DNA from: Aptenodytes patagonicus
Lineage: Eukaryota > Chordata > Aves > Sphenisciformes > Spheniscidae
Direction: 5' to 3'
DNA length: 64,000 nucleotides
Assembly: GCF_965638725.1 (NCBI RefSeq)
Contig: NC_134950.1
Location: 26,378,932-26,442,931, forward strand
Below are positions 22,301 to 32,936 of the stretch, piece after piece. Made by a program: the position numbers and the translations under genes. The notes under the pieces are model-generated. The model was not told the origin of the DNA. It was given only the letters and a program-made list of their open reading frames with translations, and did not search any database. Numbering within the stretch: the first letter of the stretch is position 1; each line of letters starts with the position of its first letter.

Positions 22301-25300
22301 TTTACTTTAAGAACTTAAAAATGTACAAATATGCAAATAAACTTGTGGCAATATTGCTGCGCAGGTAGCTTGCTAATGCAATGCAGTATGCTTAGTGCAG
22401 TCACAGTTCTAGAAAGTTTCCCTTCTGCAGAGGGATAGATTAGCTGACTAAATCAGATTTTTCAATTTCTGAATTTCTTAGCCATTCAGGTGTGTTAGAT
22501 GAGTACCCCAGTTGCTGTTTTTATCAGCCTGGTGTTTAATGAGAGAGTTGTTAAATTTACTGCAATGCATTAGGGAAAACTGCTGAGGTGAATGAGAAGA
22601 GAAGCAGAACATGAAGCATTACTTTAAGAGAACCTTTCTAGATACACCATGTTTTTATTTGTTCCGGCCAAAACTTGATCATAACTGGGAGATGCTGCAT
22701 GGTGATGTTTTGCCTCAGTGCAAAGCAATAGGTCTCTTACAGTCCCTTTCACCGAGTTTCAAACTCAACTGCTCTTCTCTCTCACTATTAATCCCAAGCC
22801 TGCTGAACTGTGCTGTAAAGAACAGTATACTCTTCTCTATACTTAGCAAATCACATTTTTGCATGTGTTGGAAAGCTTAGTGCAAAGTAGTTTTTTAAAA
22901 ATAAAAAAAAAGGATGGTGAATGAGGGAATCTCATGAGTTCCTTTAGCAAGTTGTTGGAAACTGCTGGATCCCAAAAGATAGGTTCAAATACAGAATTCC
23001 ATGCAAGGAGTTTAATCCTTGATGTTCACCTCTTGTCAATAGGCATCTGGTAAAGCTGAGCTCCATGCTTTCCGATTAGCTGAGTAAGAGGATCATTTAC
23101 TCTCTCTTGCCTTCTTCATGCTTTCCTAACTGCTGCAGGGAGATCATAATAGGAGATTTCTCTATGCCTGCCCACTTAAATGGGGAGATTTGTGCATTAA
23201 ACAAGCAAGTATCTCTCCAGCTTTTAACTTATGATGGCAGCAGAATGGAACTGATCTGGGTTAGAATTTGTAGGCAATACCAGCGATCAGGTCTGTTTAA
23301 TCTCTCTCTGCTTCTGCTTGGGGAAAGGTAAAAGTATAACTCCAAAAATGTCAGTAGGAAATCAGCATTGCATTGATTAACGTGCTGTCCGTCTTAGTAA
23401 CTGGAGGATGAGAAGTACATCTAAGAAAAAAACCCACATCAATTCATAATAACAATAATTACAAATTAAAAACAAGCCATATTAATGATATAGGCATCTT
23501 CTTCTTTCCAGGTAGACTTGAGTGCTAATAAATTATGTTAGCAATAAACAAGAACTCAGTTTTTCTCACAATAGCCTGTTTCTGAGCCTTAAGGTAGGCT
23601 AGAAAAGGAAGGGATGGGTGAATGACTTTTAAACACCATCTGTAAATGTTTTTCTCAAACTAAACTGGACAACTTCATGTATGTTCTGTGTTTCTTGGGG
23701 ACTGGGGTGGTTTTTTTCTTTTTTATGGGGAGGGTTTGGTTTTTATATTGCTCTCTGGACAGCCACCTAACTAGGCAAAATAGGAAACTCTGGTTGTATG
23801 TGCAACTTTGGGATGCACAGGTTCAGTTTTATTGGCTGTTCTATAAAACTGGACTGGCTGATGATCTTGGCAAGCTGCTGTTGTGGTGATGTAAAATGTT
23901 CAAAGTATACCTGCAGTTTTCTAATTACCATAAGGATCTTTTAGCATGTGGAATTTTTCTTTTTGTTCCTGAATATCTGTAAACAATAAATAATGTTTTT
24001 ATACTCCTTTTGTGAAGGTGTATATATATTTAACAATGCTTTGTGTAACTTTATTCCATAGCTGGGGAAATTCCAAAGATGTCTGGCTCAACATCCTGAA
24101 GAAGGAGAACAGATATGCTCATTGCAAACATTTCACATCACTACATTCTAGTTTGCAACCTCACATGAGATCAATACTGTTAGACTGGCTCTTAGAGGTG
24201 TGTTCTTTTTGTTACTTTGCCACGTGTTATGCCTGTGAAGTAGGCAGATAAAAGCACAGCTTTTATGTAAAAGATCTAATAGCAAAATGTACTGTATGGT
24301 AAATGCTAAAAGTAGTTTGCAACAAAAGGGTTACATGTTACTGCTTTTCATCCTCTTGGTGAGCTACATTCAGTCTTCCCTGGCAGGAGACGCTGAACCT
24401 TCCACACAGGGCAGCAAGCAATAGTACTAAATTTTTGCTCTTGCCACAACTACGTCCTGGGAAGGGGATAAATCTAGTTTTGAGACACTTACACTGAAAT
24501 TGCTATGGACAGATTAGTTATGGAGTTCTACCTTTACATCTTAGACTGTATCTAAGCCATGAGACAACTGCATCTGTATTGAGGACTTGAGTTATCACCC
24601 TGGCCCTGTCTACATCAAGAGCTCTTACGTGTCAGCCCCTGACACTATTTTCTGGCTTACCAGTAAATTTTTAATTCTATCCTATGAAGAGAGAAGAAGA
24701 AAGTAGTGCATTAGAGGCCGATATCTTGAGGCTCTTGATATAGACAGGTTCTTGTTGGAAAACGATTATAAACAAATCATCCATATTCCAGTCTAATTAC
24801 TGTACTTCAGAGTATTCCAGTTGCCAAACAAAATGGAAGTTCTCGATCTTGGCAGCCGATGTGAAGGAGTATTAGTGTTGTGAATAGAGAGCTATGTTCT
24901 GGAGGTGTTTCCAAGAACTCTATATTGAGCATATTCAATCACCACTGCCAAAAGCAACCTTTGACTCATGCAATCCTTGCCTATCAGCAGAAGGGATCTT
25001 GCAGGTTTACCAATTCCATATCGAGTACTCCAAGGAAGCAGATGTTAGTGGCGCTCTTGCTGCCTTGGTGGAACAGTGCTAATAGCAGGGAATTTTGAGG
25101 GAAAGGAAAGGAGCGTGTGGGTTTTGGTTTTTTTGTTTTTGTTTTTTTTTTTTTTTAAATATGGTCTGAATATAAAAACTGTTCCAGTTGTAATTTACAT
25201 ACCACCATTAAATTGTGTTTTGTTGCTTTTTTTTGAAAATCTTGAACTCTTAGGAAATCATCTAATTTCCAAACAAAAATGTCAATGAGGGCCTTGTTGT

Positions 25301-28300
25301 TGTCCAGCGCAGTGTTCTATATGCCACGGTGGATTAAAATCCCAGCAACTTTGAGAGTCCTCCAGTAGTTCCTAACATTGTCTTCTGTAATGTCATAACC
25401 GAGATACTATTTAACATGACCAAGCCTTTATTGCTTATGTTTGGGCAATATACTTTCATAGAAATTGTGCCATTTATTCATGGGTGGGCCTGGTCTGTAC
25501 TTTTTTAGTTCTGAATCTTGTTTGGAGCAGTAGTTAATAATACCAGAGTAGCGCATCAGTTGGCAAATATTAGATCAGGTCTAAAAGAATGAGCTGTGGT
25601 GTTACTGCCAGCCAGTTGCATTTTTGATGATCAGGAAGGGTTTTAATTTGTAAATGGGCTTTCAATCTTAGGAAATGGCTAGTAGTAGTGACATTTTATT
25701 CTGACTTTTTATCCAAGCGAAATAATGAAGCAGGGCAGGAAGCTGGGACTTGGGATCTATTTCTTGGATATTCTTTCCTGTTGACTGTATGTAGATTATA
25801 AGTAATTTATAGATATCTAACTAGTTTCCAGTTGTGGAAGGGATACAGAGTTGCAGATAAGCTGGAGTTGTGGTAGACCCACCCAAATTCAGTTAGAGAT
25901 GATAGGAAAAAATAGGGCCCTGCATAAGGTCTCCAACCCCGGGCAGTCTCCTTTCCTTTTTTCTTGAACTGGCATTTGAACCACTTTGATACAATGCAAG
26001 TATTAAAAGTTCTTCCTGCCAGGGAAACTCGCAACTGTACGGAGCAGATGGCTGTTCTTGCAGTTTTGTCCCTGCATAGTGAGGCTGTCGGTGTGCCTGA
26101 GGGGCTGCAGGCAGCGCTCCTGGCTTGCCAGCAGAGCCCCCTCGGGCAGGAGCTTCCAGGCTTATTTGCTGTAGAGCCAAAGACTTCGAGTTTTTTAGTG
26201 GTTCTGCCCTGGGACAGACCTACTAGGAATAAAGGGAGGATCTGCTCAGTGACTTCAACTTGAGGTTTGAGCCCAGAGTATTCTTAATCAAGCAGATTAG
26301 TGGGGGCGTTGCTGATTTTTTTCTTTTTTTTTTTTTTTTCCTCCCCTCCAATGACGCTTTCTTCTTTCAGTGGAAAATTGTTTGTACTCATTTTTAGGAA
26401 AACTGGGTGCTATTTAGATTGGAAAAAGTATACTTTGGAAGCATGTTAGTGCATCATAGACAATTCATATTTAGGTGGGAGCATGGGAAATACTTTTCCC
26501 AGTCCCATACTAACCACTGCATCCTAACACACCTAGGTATGTGATAGTTTGTGTGTGCAAAAGATAAAATTGTGCATGCTGTGTTTTACTACTAAAGCTT
26601 GAATACTCCAATGTATGTACATAGAGTGTTATAACAGAAAACTGATTTTTTTTTTTTTCCCTGTTGTAGGTATGTGAGGTGTATGCACTCCACAGGGAAA
26701 CTTTCTACCTAGCTCAAGACTTTTTTGATAGATTCATGTTGACACAAAAGAACATTAACAAGAGCATGCTTCAGCTCATAGGAATTACCTCATTATTCAT
26801 TGCCTCCAAACTTGAGGTAAGAAGCTCTGTTACAGGGAGGAGGATATTAAGTTTGGAATAACTAAAAAGATAGTGATAACACATTTACTACCTCTGTCTG
26901 ACTCTTTTGAACTTGGTGGTGTACATACAACACTGAAGGTCAGAAGGGGAAATTTTTTTCTCTTCCTTCAGTTGTGCATATGTCAATCTCTTGGAGTGTG
27001 GTCTTTGTCCTCCCTTTCCTCAGCAGCAGGGAAGGAGACCACATAAGCTTAGAAGGTATACAAACGTGCTAGGAGTAGTTTTATTTTGTTTTGTCTCTTT
27101 CCAAATATACAGCGGTTGGCAAACAATCTCAGGAATGGGTGTGGGATTTGAACAAAACTAAGCCTAAGTCTCAAACTGCCTGTACGTCAGGATGATATCC
27201 CTATAAACCCATTTAGCGGAGGTTTTTTTCTTTTGAAGTGCAGTGATGGTGATACATTACATTGTGCACTACATCTATAAGCCAAGAGCATATTTTTGTA
27301 TAGTGCCTGGTAGGCTAGACCTGAGAGGAAAATTTGGGTTATTAAGTTTTTATACTTGGGAACCCCCCCTGATCTAGCTGTTGTTCCTAAAGCCAAGGTA
27401 GCGTGCTACAAGCAGTTGTCTATCCTGAGGAAGTGCGTGGGGCATCAGGGTGTAGAGCCAGCTGGTAGAGAAGCAGTTCTGCTGGCAAGTTCTCTTTTAT
27501 TCACACAGCTAGCTATAGGTGGCCCAAACTGGCATGACTGCATTGGCAAATTTCTTTGTTAACCATCTCTGCACCATGGATTTTGCCAGCTACAGTGGCT
27601 GTGGGATTTTCTCTCATCTTTTTCTAGCTTTTTTTTTTTTTAAATCTGTGTGACTACATCAGCACTGACATTGCATGTAACCTGTATCAGCAAGCCATTT
27701 CTAACACAGCAGTGTGCTGCAAGAATGGGATGGCGTATGTTTTTACATCAAATGGAACGGCTGAGTAGAAAGCAGTATAATGAAAGGCTGTTCCAATTGT
27801 TTGGTCAGCATTTATTTCCCCAAAAGCTAAAAGAGTTGCAATAAATCTGTCGTGTTTCACAATAGATAACACATAATCTACTTGTTTTTAGTATCTCATA
27901 ATCCTGTAAGTTTCAAGTCACTTAATTTGATGAGAAAAGCACTGTTTTAGCATAAGGAATGTTAATACTTCACTATGGACTGAAATGTATTTGCCGGTAT
28001 CTTCTCAAGCTTTCTTAGTATTGTAAGGCACTCTAATCTTCACTTTTTCACCCCCTCCCTTTAAAGGAAATCTACGCTCCTAAAATACAAGAATTTGCTT
28101 ACGTCACTGATGGTGCTTGCAGTGAAGATGATATTGTAAGAATGGAACTTATTATGTTAAAGGTAATAACTTTGCTGTGCTTGTAAGTGCCGGTTGAAAG
28201 ACTGTCCAGCTGAGCCTTGTATTTTAATGTCATTTATTTGCTTGGAAAAGGAACGTGTTTAGTATGTCCTTCTTTCTGCAAAACAATGAAACCTTCATTG

Positions 28301-31300
28301 TATGTGCAGTGGACCTCTAGAGCCCCTTGGCTGGGGTGAAATCCCTGTCTGTTAGAAAAGGACAGGTTTCTCAAGCTTGTGTGAAAGTAAAGGCTCTTAA
28401 CAGGTACAGCCAGCCACGGGGCCCACTACGAGGCTGTCACTGTAATGTACCGCCCTTGCCAGGGTCCTTTGCTGGCGGGAACAGGAGAGCCAGGAAAGAG
28501 CTGACACCGACACTACTCAGTGCTCCTCATGTTGGAAAGGATCCATCTTTACCGTCACAGAACTCCTTACACATTTTATTCTTCCTTAATAGATAGGAGC
28601 TGCAGGTTCAGGCAGCTAGCCTGAAGGCTCGGGGGAAATACTCTAATTTCCTAGCTTCTGAATGGGGAAGATACATAAGCTCCAACCTCACAGGTATAGG
28701 GATACATGTTTCTGCTGATTGTAATACCGCCTGTTCAAAAAGTACTGAGAATTCAAGTACAGATACTCATTTCAGATTGCAATTGTACATAAGCTTTAGT
28801 GTCTTTTGAGGATCTGTGCAACAAGCTGAGCAAACTCGGAAGGGGAGGTATGGGAAAAGAGATCAGGGCACAAAACTATCGTTGCGTGGTTTAAGGTGCT
28901 TACCTGTTTGTTTAATATTTGCAGGCTTTAAAATGGGAACTCTGTCCAGTGACAATCGTCTCTTGGCTGAACCTCTATCTTCAAGTGGATGCTCTGAAGG
29001 ATGTTCCAAAAGTGCTGCTACCTCAGTATTCTCAGGAAAAATTCATTCAGATAGCACAGGTAAGTAGTAAACTGTATCAGAAAATGCTTTTTGGAGCGAT
29101 TACAAGCGCAACTGAACGTTATACCCCAAAAGCCATTAAAGAATGCTTTTCCTTGTGTCACCTCACCTGTTACTTTGTTAAGGAATGTGCAAGTTTGACT
29201 GCCAGAGAACTTCATACTAAATTTTGAGGACGAGCACCCACGTGCTTCTTGTCTCCCAGCTCACATATCCTAAGACTTTTCTGTACACTGGAAAACTAAA
29301 AATCCATCTTGTTTTTTTAATCGCTGTGCGCTACAGCGGCAACAGCTCTGAGAGGAGGGTGGGTAATTTGAGATGCTATGGACAGTTAACTGTTTTTACC
29401 TGTGTTATCTGTAATGGTGTTTCTGTGTATTTGCCTAAAGGGCAGTCTGAGGAGTGTTTTGACTATTTTGAAACTGCTGTGGTTCAATTTTTATGGGCAT
29501 GTGTTGTGTCCAGCCTCAGAGAGGCTTACTGAAGAGTAGGCTGGTCTAAGTCACTGAGCTGCTAGGTAATATTTTAATTTAAGAAAATACCGTCCTGGAG
29601 GTCTGCTAAGCGTTTCAAGGTGTACTTAAATCTGTGCGAGCAAAGTGTCTTGCATGTTACTGGTAAAAGTGCAAATTGGTTTGCATTGTAACTCTGTGAG
29701 ATCCATTTTAACTGCAATTGGTGCCAAAAATAGATGCATGCAATTGATGCTGAAAAAGGTCAGCCATGTTATAGAGCATAGGCTGTAGGACTGCTGTATG
29801 CATAGCAGTTTCTGAGACAGGATTATACTAAAGTATCATTTTGTTAAAATTTGTAACTCTTACTTCCTCCACTCTTTATTTCCTCAGCTCTTAGACCTGT
29901 GTATCCTGGATGTGAATTCTTTGGACTTCCAGTACAGAACACTAGCTGCTGCAGCGCTCTGCCACTATACCTCAATTGAAGTAGTTAAGAAAGCTTCAGG
30001 TAAGAAGCCTTTGTAAAGCTTGGTCTTGTTAGGCAGGGAATTCTGAAAGCTGTTGCACGCCTGAGGCTGCTAAGAGTGTATTGGTTTACCAGGCTGCCAA
30101 AGAGCAAAAGCTACATGGACACTTAACAGTTTTGTTCTTCTGTTCTGTGGGGTGTTTTTTCCCCCCTAATTTCACTTCCTTCCTACCCCGATTTCAGATG
30201 TTACAAAGACTCAAAAAAGAAGGAAACGCTTTCAGAAGCGTCATAAGACCAGAAGCATGGTCTTAGCTAAGGAAATGAAGCAGACTTACCCTTCTTGCTT
30301 TTGGGTTAATACTGCTCTCTGACTTCAGTTGTTTTGGGGATCGTTAGCTATATGTTATTTGGCTACTTTTTCTCCTAGAATGTAGTCAGCCACCAGTCAT
30401 CCTCAGCTGTCGGTGGCATTCAGTTAACCTGTGTGCAAATTCCTACAAGCCTGTCGCTTACACAGTGGGGGGAAAAAAAAAATCACTGAACTAAGCTTAG
30501 CACTTGTGTGTTGCCTGAGGTACTATAAAGGACTGTGGCAATAGTCTATGTTTTTATAAGTGTGAACCAAAATCTTGTGCTCAAGCTGAAAAAGTCACTT
30601 CAGCCTCCCCTGGTAAGCAAGGGGAACCCTCATGGCCACAGAGCTGCTTTGCTCAGGAGGCCTGTGCTCGCCATCCTCTGCCATGACACTTAAGTGACAA
30701 GCGCAAGGAAATGCTGGGAGATTCTGGGAGGATGTTTCTGAATTTTTATCTGCAGTATTAATTAGTGTTGTTTTTAAAGTTATGACCATATTGGAACACT
30801 GCAACTCCCCGTGATCTCTGTATACGTATTACTGTGTTCTACCCTTTAGGCTTAGATTGGGACAGCATTTCAGAGTGTGTAGAATGGATGGTTCCCTTTG
30901 TGAGTGTGGTGAAAAAAGTCCCCGTGAAGCTGAAGAACTTCAAGAAGGTTGCAGTAGAAGATCGACATAATATCCAGACACACACAAATTATTTGGACAT
31001 GCTGGTAGGTGGCTTGTGGATTCAGACAGCTGAGAGTGCATTACACACCCCTTCTCCTGAGGCAGCTAAGGCTGGCCAATCCTGCTCACACCTGGCCCGG
31101 CTCTCCTCAGCCAGCATGGTCAGCGGTGCCTAACCTTTTGTTTCTTGCTCCTCCTATAAACTAAAGGTGTTTTACTGTAACGCTTGCAGGCTGTGAGGAA
31201 AGACTCAGATTAGAAGTACCAGTGAAGTGTTTAAAAGATAATCATCTTTACTTTGTCGTGTAACATCATCTCCTTGTTTTTTTATTCAGTATCCTAAATC

Positions 31301-31505
31301 TGGAGTACTTGAATTGTACTAGCAGTGTAACAAATACTAGTGAAACAAGGAAGTAGAACTTGTCACAGGTATTAACTTGTTGCCGTCTTCCCCTGATACA
31401 CAGGAAGAAGTTAACAGTGGAGTAGCATCCACTGCCCCAGGTCAGTTATCACCCGTGTCAACAGGAGGAATAATAACCCCTCCCAAAAGTACAGAGAAGA
31501 AGTGA
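19372..31505 (+). CDS. CCNE2: CCNE2, cyclin E2 (11 coding exons, 404 residues)
   Basis: Cyclin E2 binds and activates CDK2 in the nucleus to drive the G1/S transition. The 11 coding exons join in frame to exactly 404 codons plus TGA, the same length as human cyclin E2. It starts [13 protein letters not shown] and has a basic RKRR cluster at about 35-38. The cyclin box carries the hydrophobic patch MRSIL (about 146-150) within [11 protein letters not shown], followed by [14 protein letters not shown] and [15 protein letters not shown]. The C-terminal half contains [10 protein letters not shown] and [11 protein letters not shown]. Near the C-terminus TPPKS (about T396-S400) is the Fbw7-type phosphodegron. 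Compared with my memory of human, the tail after the degron is shorter (ends EKK) and the stretch before it differs. WNM-type CDK contact features cannot be judged by eye. The promoter has E2F-like sites, and the 3' end converges on INTS8. Identification is certain; exon edges are hand-read but frame-consistent. Confidence 0.97.
19479..19587 (+). CDS. CCNE2: CCNE2 coding exon 2, residues 5-41
   Basis: Bounded by CTTTGCAG acceptor and GAG|GTGACC donor. Encodes [11 protein letters not shown] through the basic TRKRRTAE, a nuclear-localisation-like cluster. Ends in phase 0. Confidence 0.93.
19772..19828 (+). CDS. CCNE2: CCNE2 coding exon 3, residues 42-60
   Basis: Encodes [19 protein letters not shown], matching the KKHQYEI block of cyclin E2. 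The acceptor is a tandem CAGCAG (cuts after 19768 or 19771); the downstream cut is preferred because it needs no extra glutamine. Donor AAG|GTAATT. Confidence 0.9.
21797..21948 (+). CDS. CCNE2: CCNE2 coding exon 4, residues 61-110
   Basis: Acceptor TATGTTGCAG, donor AA|GTAAGT. Encodes [25 protein letters not shown] and [12 protein letters not shown], diagnostic of cyclin E2. Residue 111 is split. Confidence 0.95.
24062..24197 (+). CDS. CCNE2: CCNE2 coding exon 5, residues 111-156 (cyclin box start)
   Basis: Acceptor TATTCCATAG, donor GAG|GTGTGT. Encodes [12 protein letters not shown] and the cyclin hydrophobic patch MRSIL in [11 protein letters not shown], the docking surface for RXL substrates and inhibitors. 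Confidence 0.95.
26670..26816 (+). CDS. CCNE2: CCNE2 coding exon 6, residues 157-205 (cyclin box)
   Basis: Acceptor preceded by a long T tract and CTGTTGTAG; donor GAG|GTAAGA. Encodes [19 protein letters not shown] and [14 protein letters not shown], core cyclin-box helices. Phase 0 at both ends, 49 codons. Confidence 0.95.
28067..28162 (+). CDS. CCNE2: CCNE2 coding exon 7, residues 206-237
   Basis: Acceptor CCCTTTAAAG, donor AAG|GTAATA. Encodes [20 protein letters not shown] and RMELIMLK, completing the first cyclin fold. 32 codons, phase 0 both ends. Confidence 0.95.
28925..29059 (+). CDS. CCNE2: CCNE2 coding exon 8, residues 238-282
   Basis: Acceptor AATATTTGCAG, donor CAG|GTAAGT. Encodes [20 protein letters not shown] and [15 protein letters not shown]. 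45 codons, phase 0 both ends. Confidence 0.95.
29888..29999 (+). CDS. CCNE2: CCNE2 coding exon 9, residues 283-319
   Basis: Acceptor ATTTCCTCAG, donor TCAG|GTAAGA. Encodes [19 protein letters not shown] and [15 protein letters not shown] of the second cyclin fold. Residue 320 (G) is split, phase 1. Confidence 0.95.
30198..30322 (+). other. Possible alternative terminal exon of CCNE2 (speculative)
   Basis: A long pyrimidine tract ends in GATTTCAG at 30197. Joined to the phase-1 donor at 29999, the following sequence is open for 41 codons and ends at TGA 30320-30322, giving a basic tail that includes [11 protein letters not shown]. This would truncate cyclin E2 after residue 319. No conserved protein match is known to me and no nearby poly(A) signal was seen. 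Confidence 0.25.
30850..31004 (+). CDS. CCNE2: CCNE2 coding exon 10, residues 320-371
   Basis: Acceptor TACCCTTTAG, donor CTG|GTAGGT. Encodes [17 protein letters not shown] and [17 protein letters not shown], ending in phase 0. Confidence 0.95.
31404..31505 (+). CDS. CCNE2: CCNE2 last coding exon, residues 372-404
   Basis: Acceptor TGATACACAG, stop TGA at 31503-31505. Encodes EEVN, GQLSPV, then [13 protein letters not shown]. The TPPKS phosphodegron is intact, so Fbw7-dependent turnover should be retained. The tail after it is shorter than the human EKPPGKH, and the segment between EEVN and GQLSPV is replaced. Confidence 0.94.
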   Translation, partial: EEVNSGVASTAPGQLSPVSTGGIITPPKSTEKK

Positions 31506-32672
31506 AATACAGACAACAAACATCACAAACAACAGTCTCAGAAACAGAACTTGGTGCTTCAGAACAAGACCGCACTAAAGGTGACCCATGCTCTTTACTG
31601 CTATTCAAGACTTGGGCAGTAAAAGACGCATCAAATAGAGCAGCAGATGGAAATTGAGACCGGTGTCCTCCTACAGACTTACTTGACAAAAGATTTAGAC
31701 CAAGCATCCCTCCCTGCTGTCACCGGAGCCTGGATGACTTGGTCCATTCTCAGACATGACTCAGTTCAACTCTCACCCTTCCTAACTTATGAATTTCAAG
31801 AACTTCTTAAAAATGGCTGAGTGGCAAAGTTTGTCCACTCGACTTACACATCAAACTTGCTTTAACTTGGGCTAGCCATACAGGAGAACTTAATGACAGC
31901 TTGTACATATTACCTCTTTGTTTTTTTCTTTTTCTTGGTAAGGTCAGAGCTTAATGCCTGTCAGTTAGCCACCCATGAGCTCAGGTGCAGTGTTAGAGGT
32001 CAGTGGGTAAGTTTACTTTTCTGAAACCACTCTGCCCTTGCATTACAGCATAGCCCAGCATCAAACTCTAGCTCCACGTGAGGCCGATGAACTTTAGCCC
32101 CTTTAGGGCTGCCATAAACTTCAGTTCTAGTGTAGCACTGACCTCAGGTAAGAGTACAAGCAGAGAACGTGCTGCTGAACTGGAAGAAGTACAGTCCTGG
32201 AAGGAAGGAGTCCTATTTTGTAAGATCCAGCCACCAACACTCAACAAGAACAAACCGGATGAAAACTGGAGAGGGTATGGAAAAAAGTGAGCCACTGGTA
32301 CTCTACAACCACTCATGTCATAGGAACAGTACTTTAAACTAACTGTGGAGCTGTATTTTATCAGTGTTTATAAAACAGCATTAACTACTGTGTTTTCCTT
32401 GGAGTATTCACTACCTCTGCCTATGAGGTGCTTCACTTCCGTGCTGAAGGGCCAGTGTGGGTATCGGTCCTCCCTGTGCCCCACATCCAGGGACAAGTTT
32501 TACATGACATTGAGCAGTCCAGGAAGCTGCACTAGAGCATCAAGTGCCACCTGCATCCACATTAAACTCACATTAACTTAGCAAACTTGAATTTACATCT
32601 CCTTCAAACAAGTCCTTGTGGAACTAGCTGAAGTTGCTTCCAGCCTTCTGTACAGTTTGTAAAAATAAGGGG

Positions 32673-32678
32673 TTTATT
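32673..32678 (-). terminator. INTS8: Poly(A) signal of INTS8
   Basis: TTTATT on the plus strand is AATAAA on the minus strand, about 145 bases past the INTS8 stop. It is the first canonical signal reached. Confidence 0.6.
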
Positions 32679-32755
32679 ATAAGATTTCATCTATTTCTAA
32701 AAAGAAAGATACTAGACTGTAAATGTTGTATAAAAATTTAAATGAATTTAAAAAT

Positions 32756-32761
32756 AATAAA
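32756..32761 (+). terminator. CCNE2: Poly(A) signal of CCNE2
   Basis: AATAAA followed by GTCTTGAAAGATTTTTTTTCC, a GT/T-rich downstream element. It lies only about 60 bases from the INTS8 stop codon on the opposite strand. Confidence 0.8.
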
Positions 32762-32819
32762 GTCTTGAAAGATTTTTTTTCCACTTCCACACATTTTATA
32801 ATAGTCTTCCAGCATTAGC

Positions 32820-32936
32820 CTAGAAGTAAAGTTTTGCCATTGCTTGAAGAAACTTCTTTTTTCTTCTCTGTGCAGCAAGCTGTAGGACTTCCTCAGGATT
32901 ACTGGCATTCAGCTCTGTCTGGCCAATGGCTTTTAT
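32820..32936 (-). CDS. INTS8: INTS8 last coding exon, residues 958-995
   Basis: Acceptor TTGTTTCCAG, stop TAG at 32820-32822. Encodes [20 protein letters not shown] and [15 protein letters not shown], the conserved INTS8 C-terminus. Confidence 0.96.
   Translation of the reverse strand: MKAIGQTELNASNPEEVLQLAAQRRKKKFLQAMAKLYF

Larger units (their letters stand above)
17596..31403 (+). other. CCNE2: CCNE2 introns (combined note)
   Basis: Introns lie at about 17596-19346, 19386-19478 (93 bp), 19588-19771, 19829-21796, 21949-24061, 24198-26669, 26817-28066, 28163-28924, 29060-29887, 30000-30849 and 31005-31403. All use GT-AG. I saw no LINE, LTR or RNA gene inside them, only poly-T runs such as 26317-26339 and 26648-26658, the latter forming the polypyrimidine tract of the exon encoding residues 157-205. 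One open stretch with a strong acceptor at 30197 is reported separately as a possible alternative exon. Confidence 0.75.
31506..32780 (+). other. CCNE2: CCNE2 3' UTR
   Basis: Runs from the stop to just past the AATAAA at 32756-32761, about 1.27 kb. No repeats recognised. Its last part appears to overlap the 3' UTR of INTS8 on the other strand. Confidence 0.8.
32650..32819 (-). other. INTS8: INTS8 3' UTR
   Basis: Minus-strand sequence after the INTS8 stop. An AATAAA on the minus strand (TTTATT at 32673-32678) sets the likely end near 32650, so the 3' UTR is only about 170 bases and lies within the CCNE2 3' UTR. Other signals farther on may be used. Confidence 0.6.

Noticed and set aside
27650-27844. 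64-codon frame in a CCNE2 intron that looked faintly transposase-like
   Set aside because: No catalytic motif, terminal repeats or second fragment nearby; likely chance.
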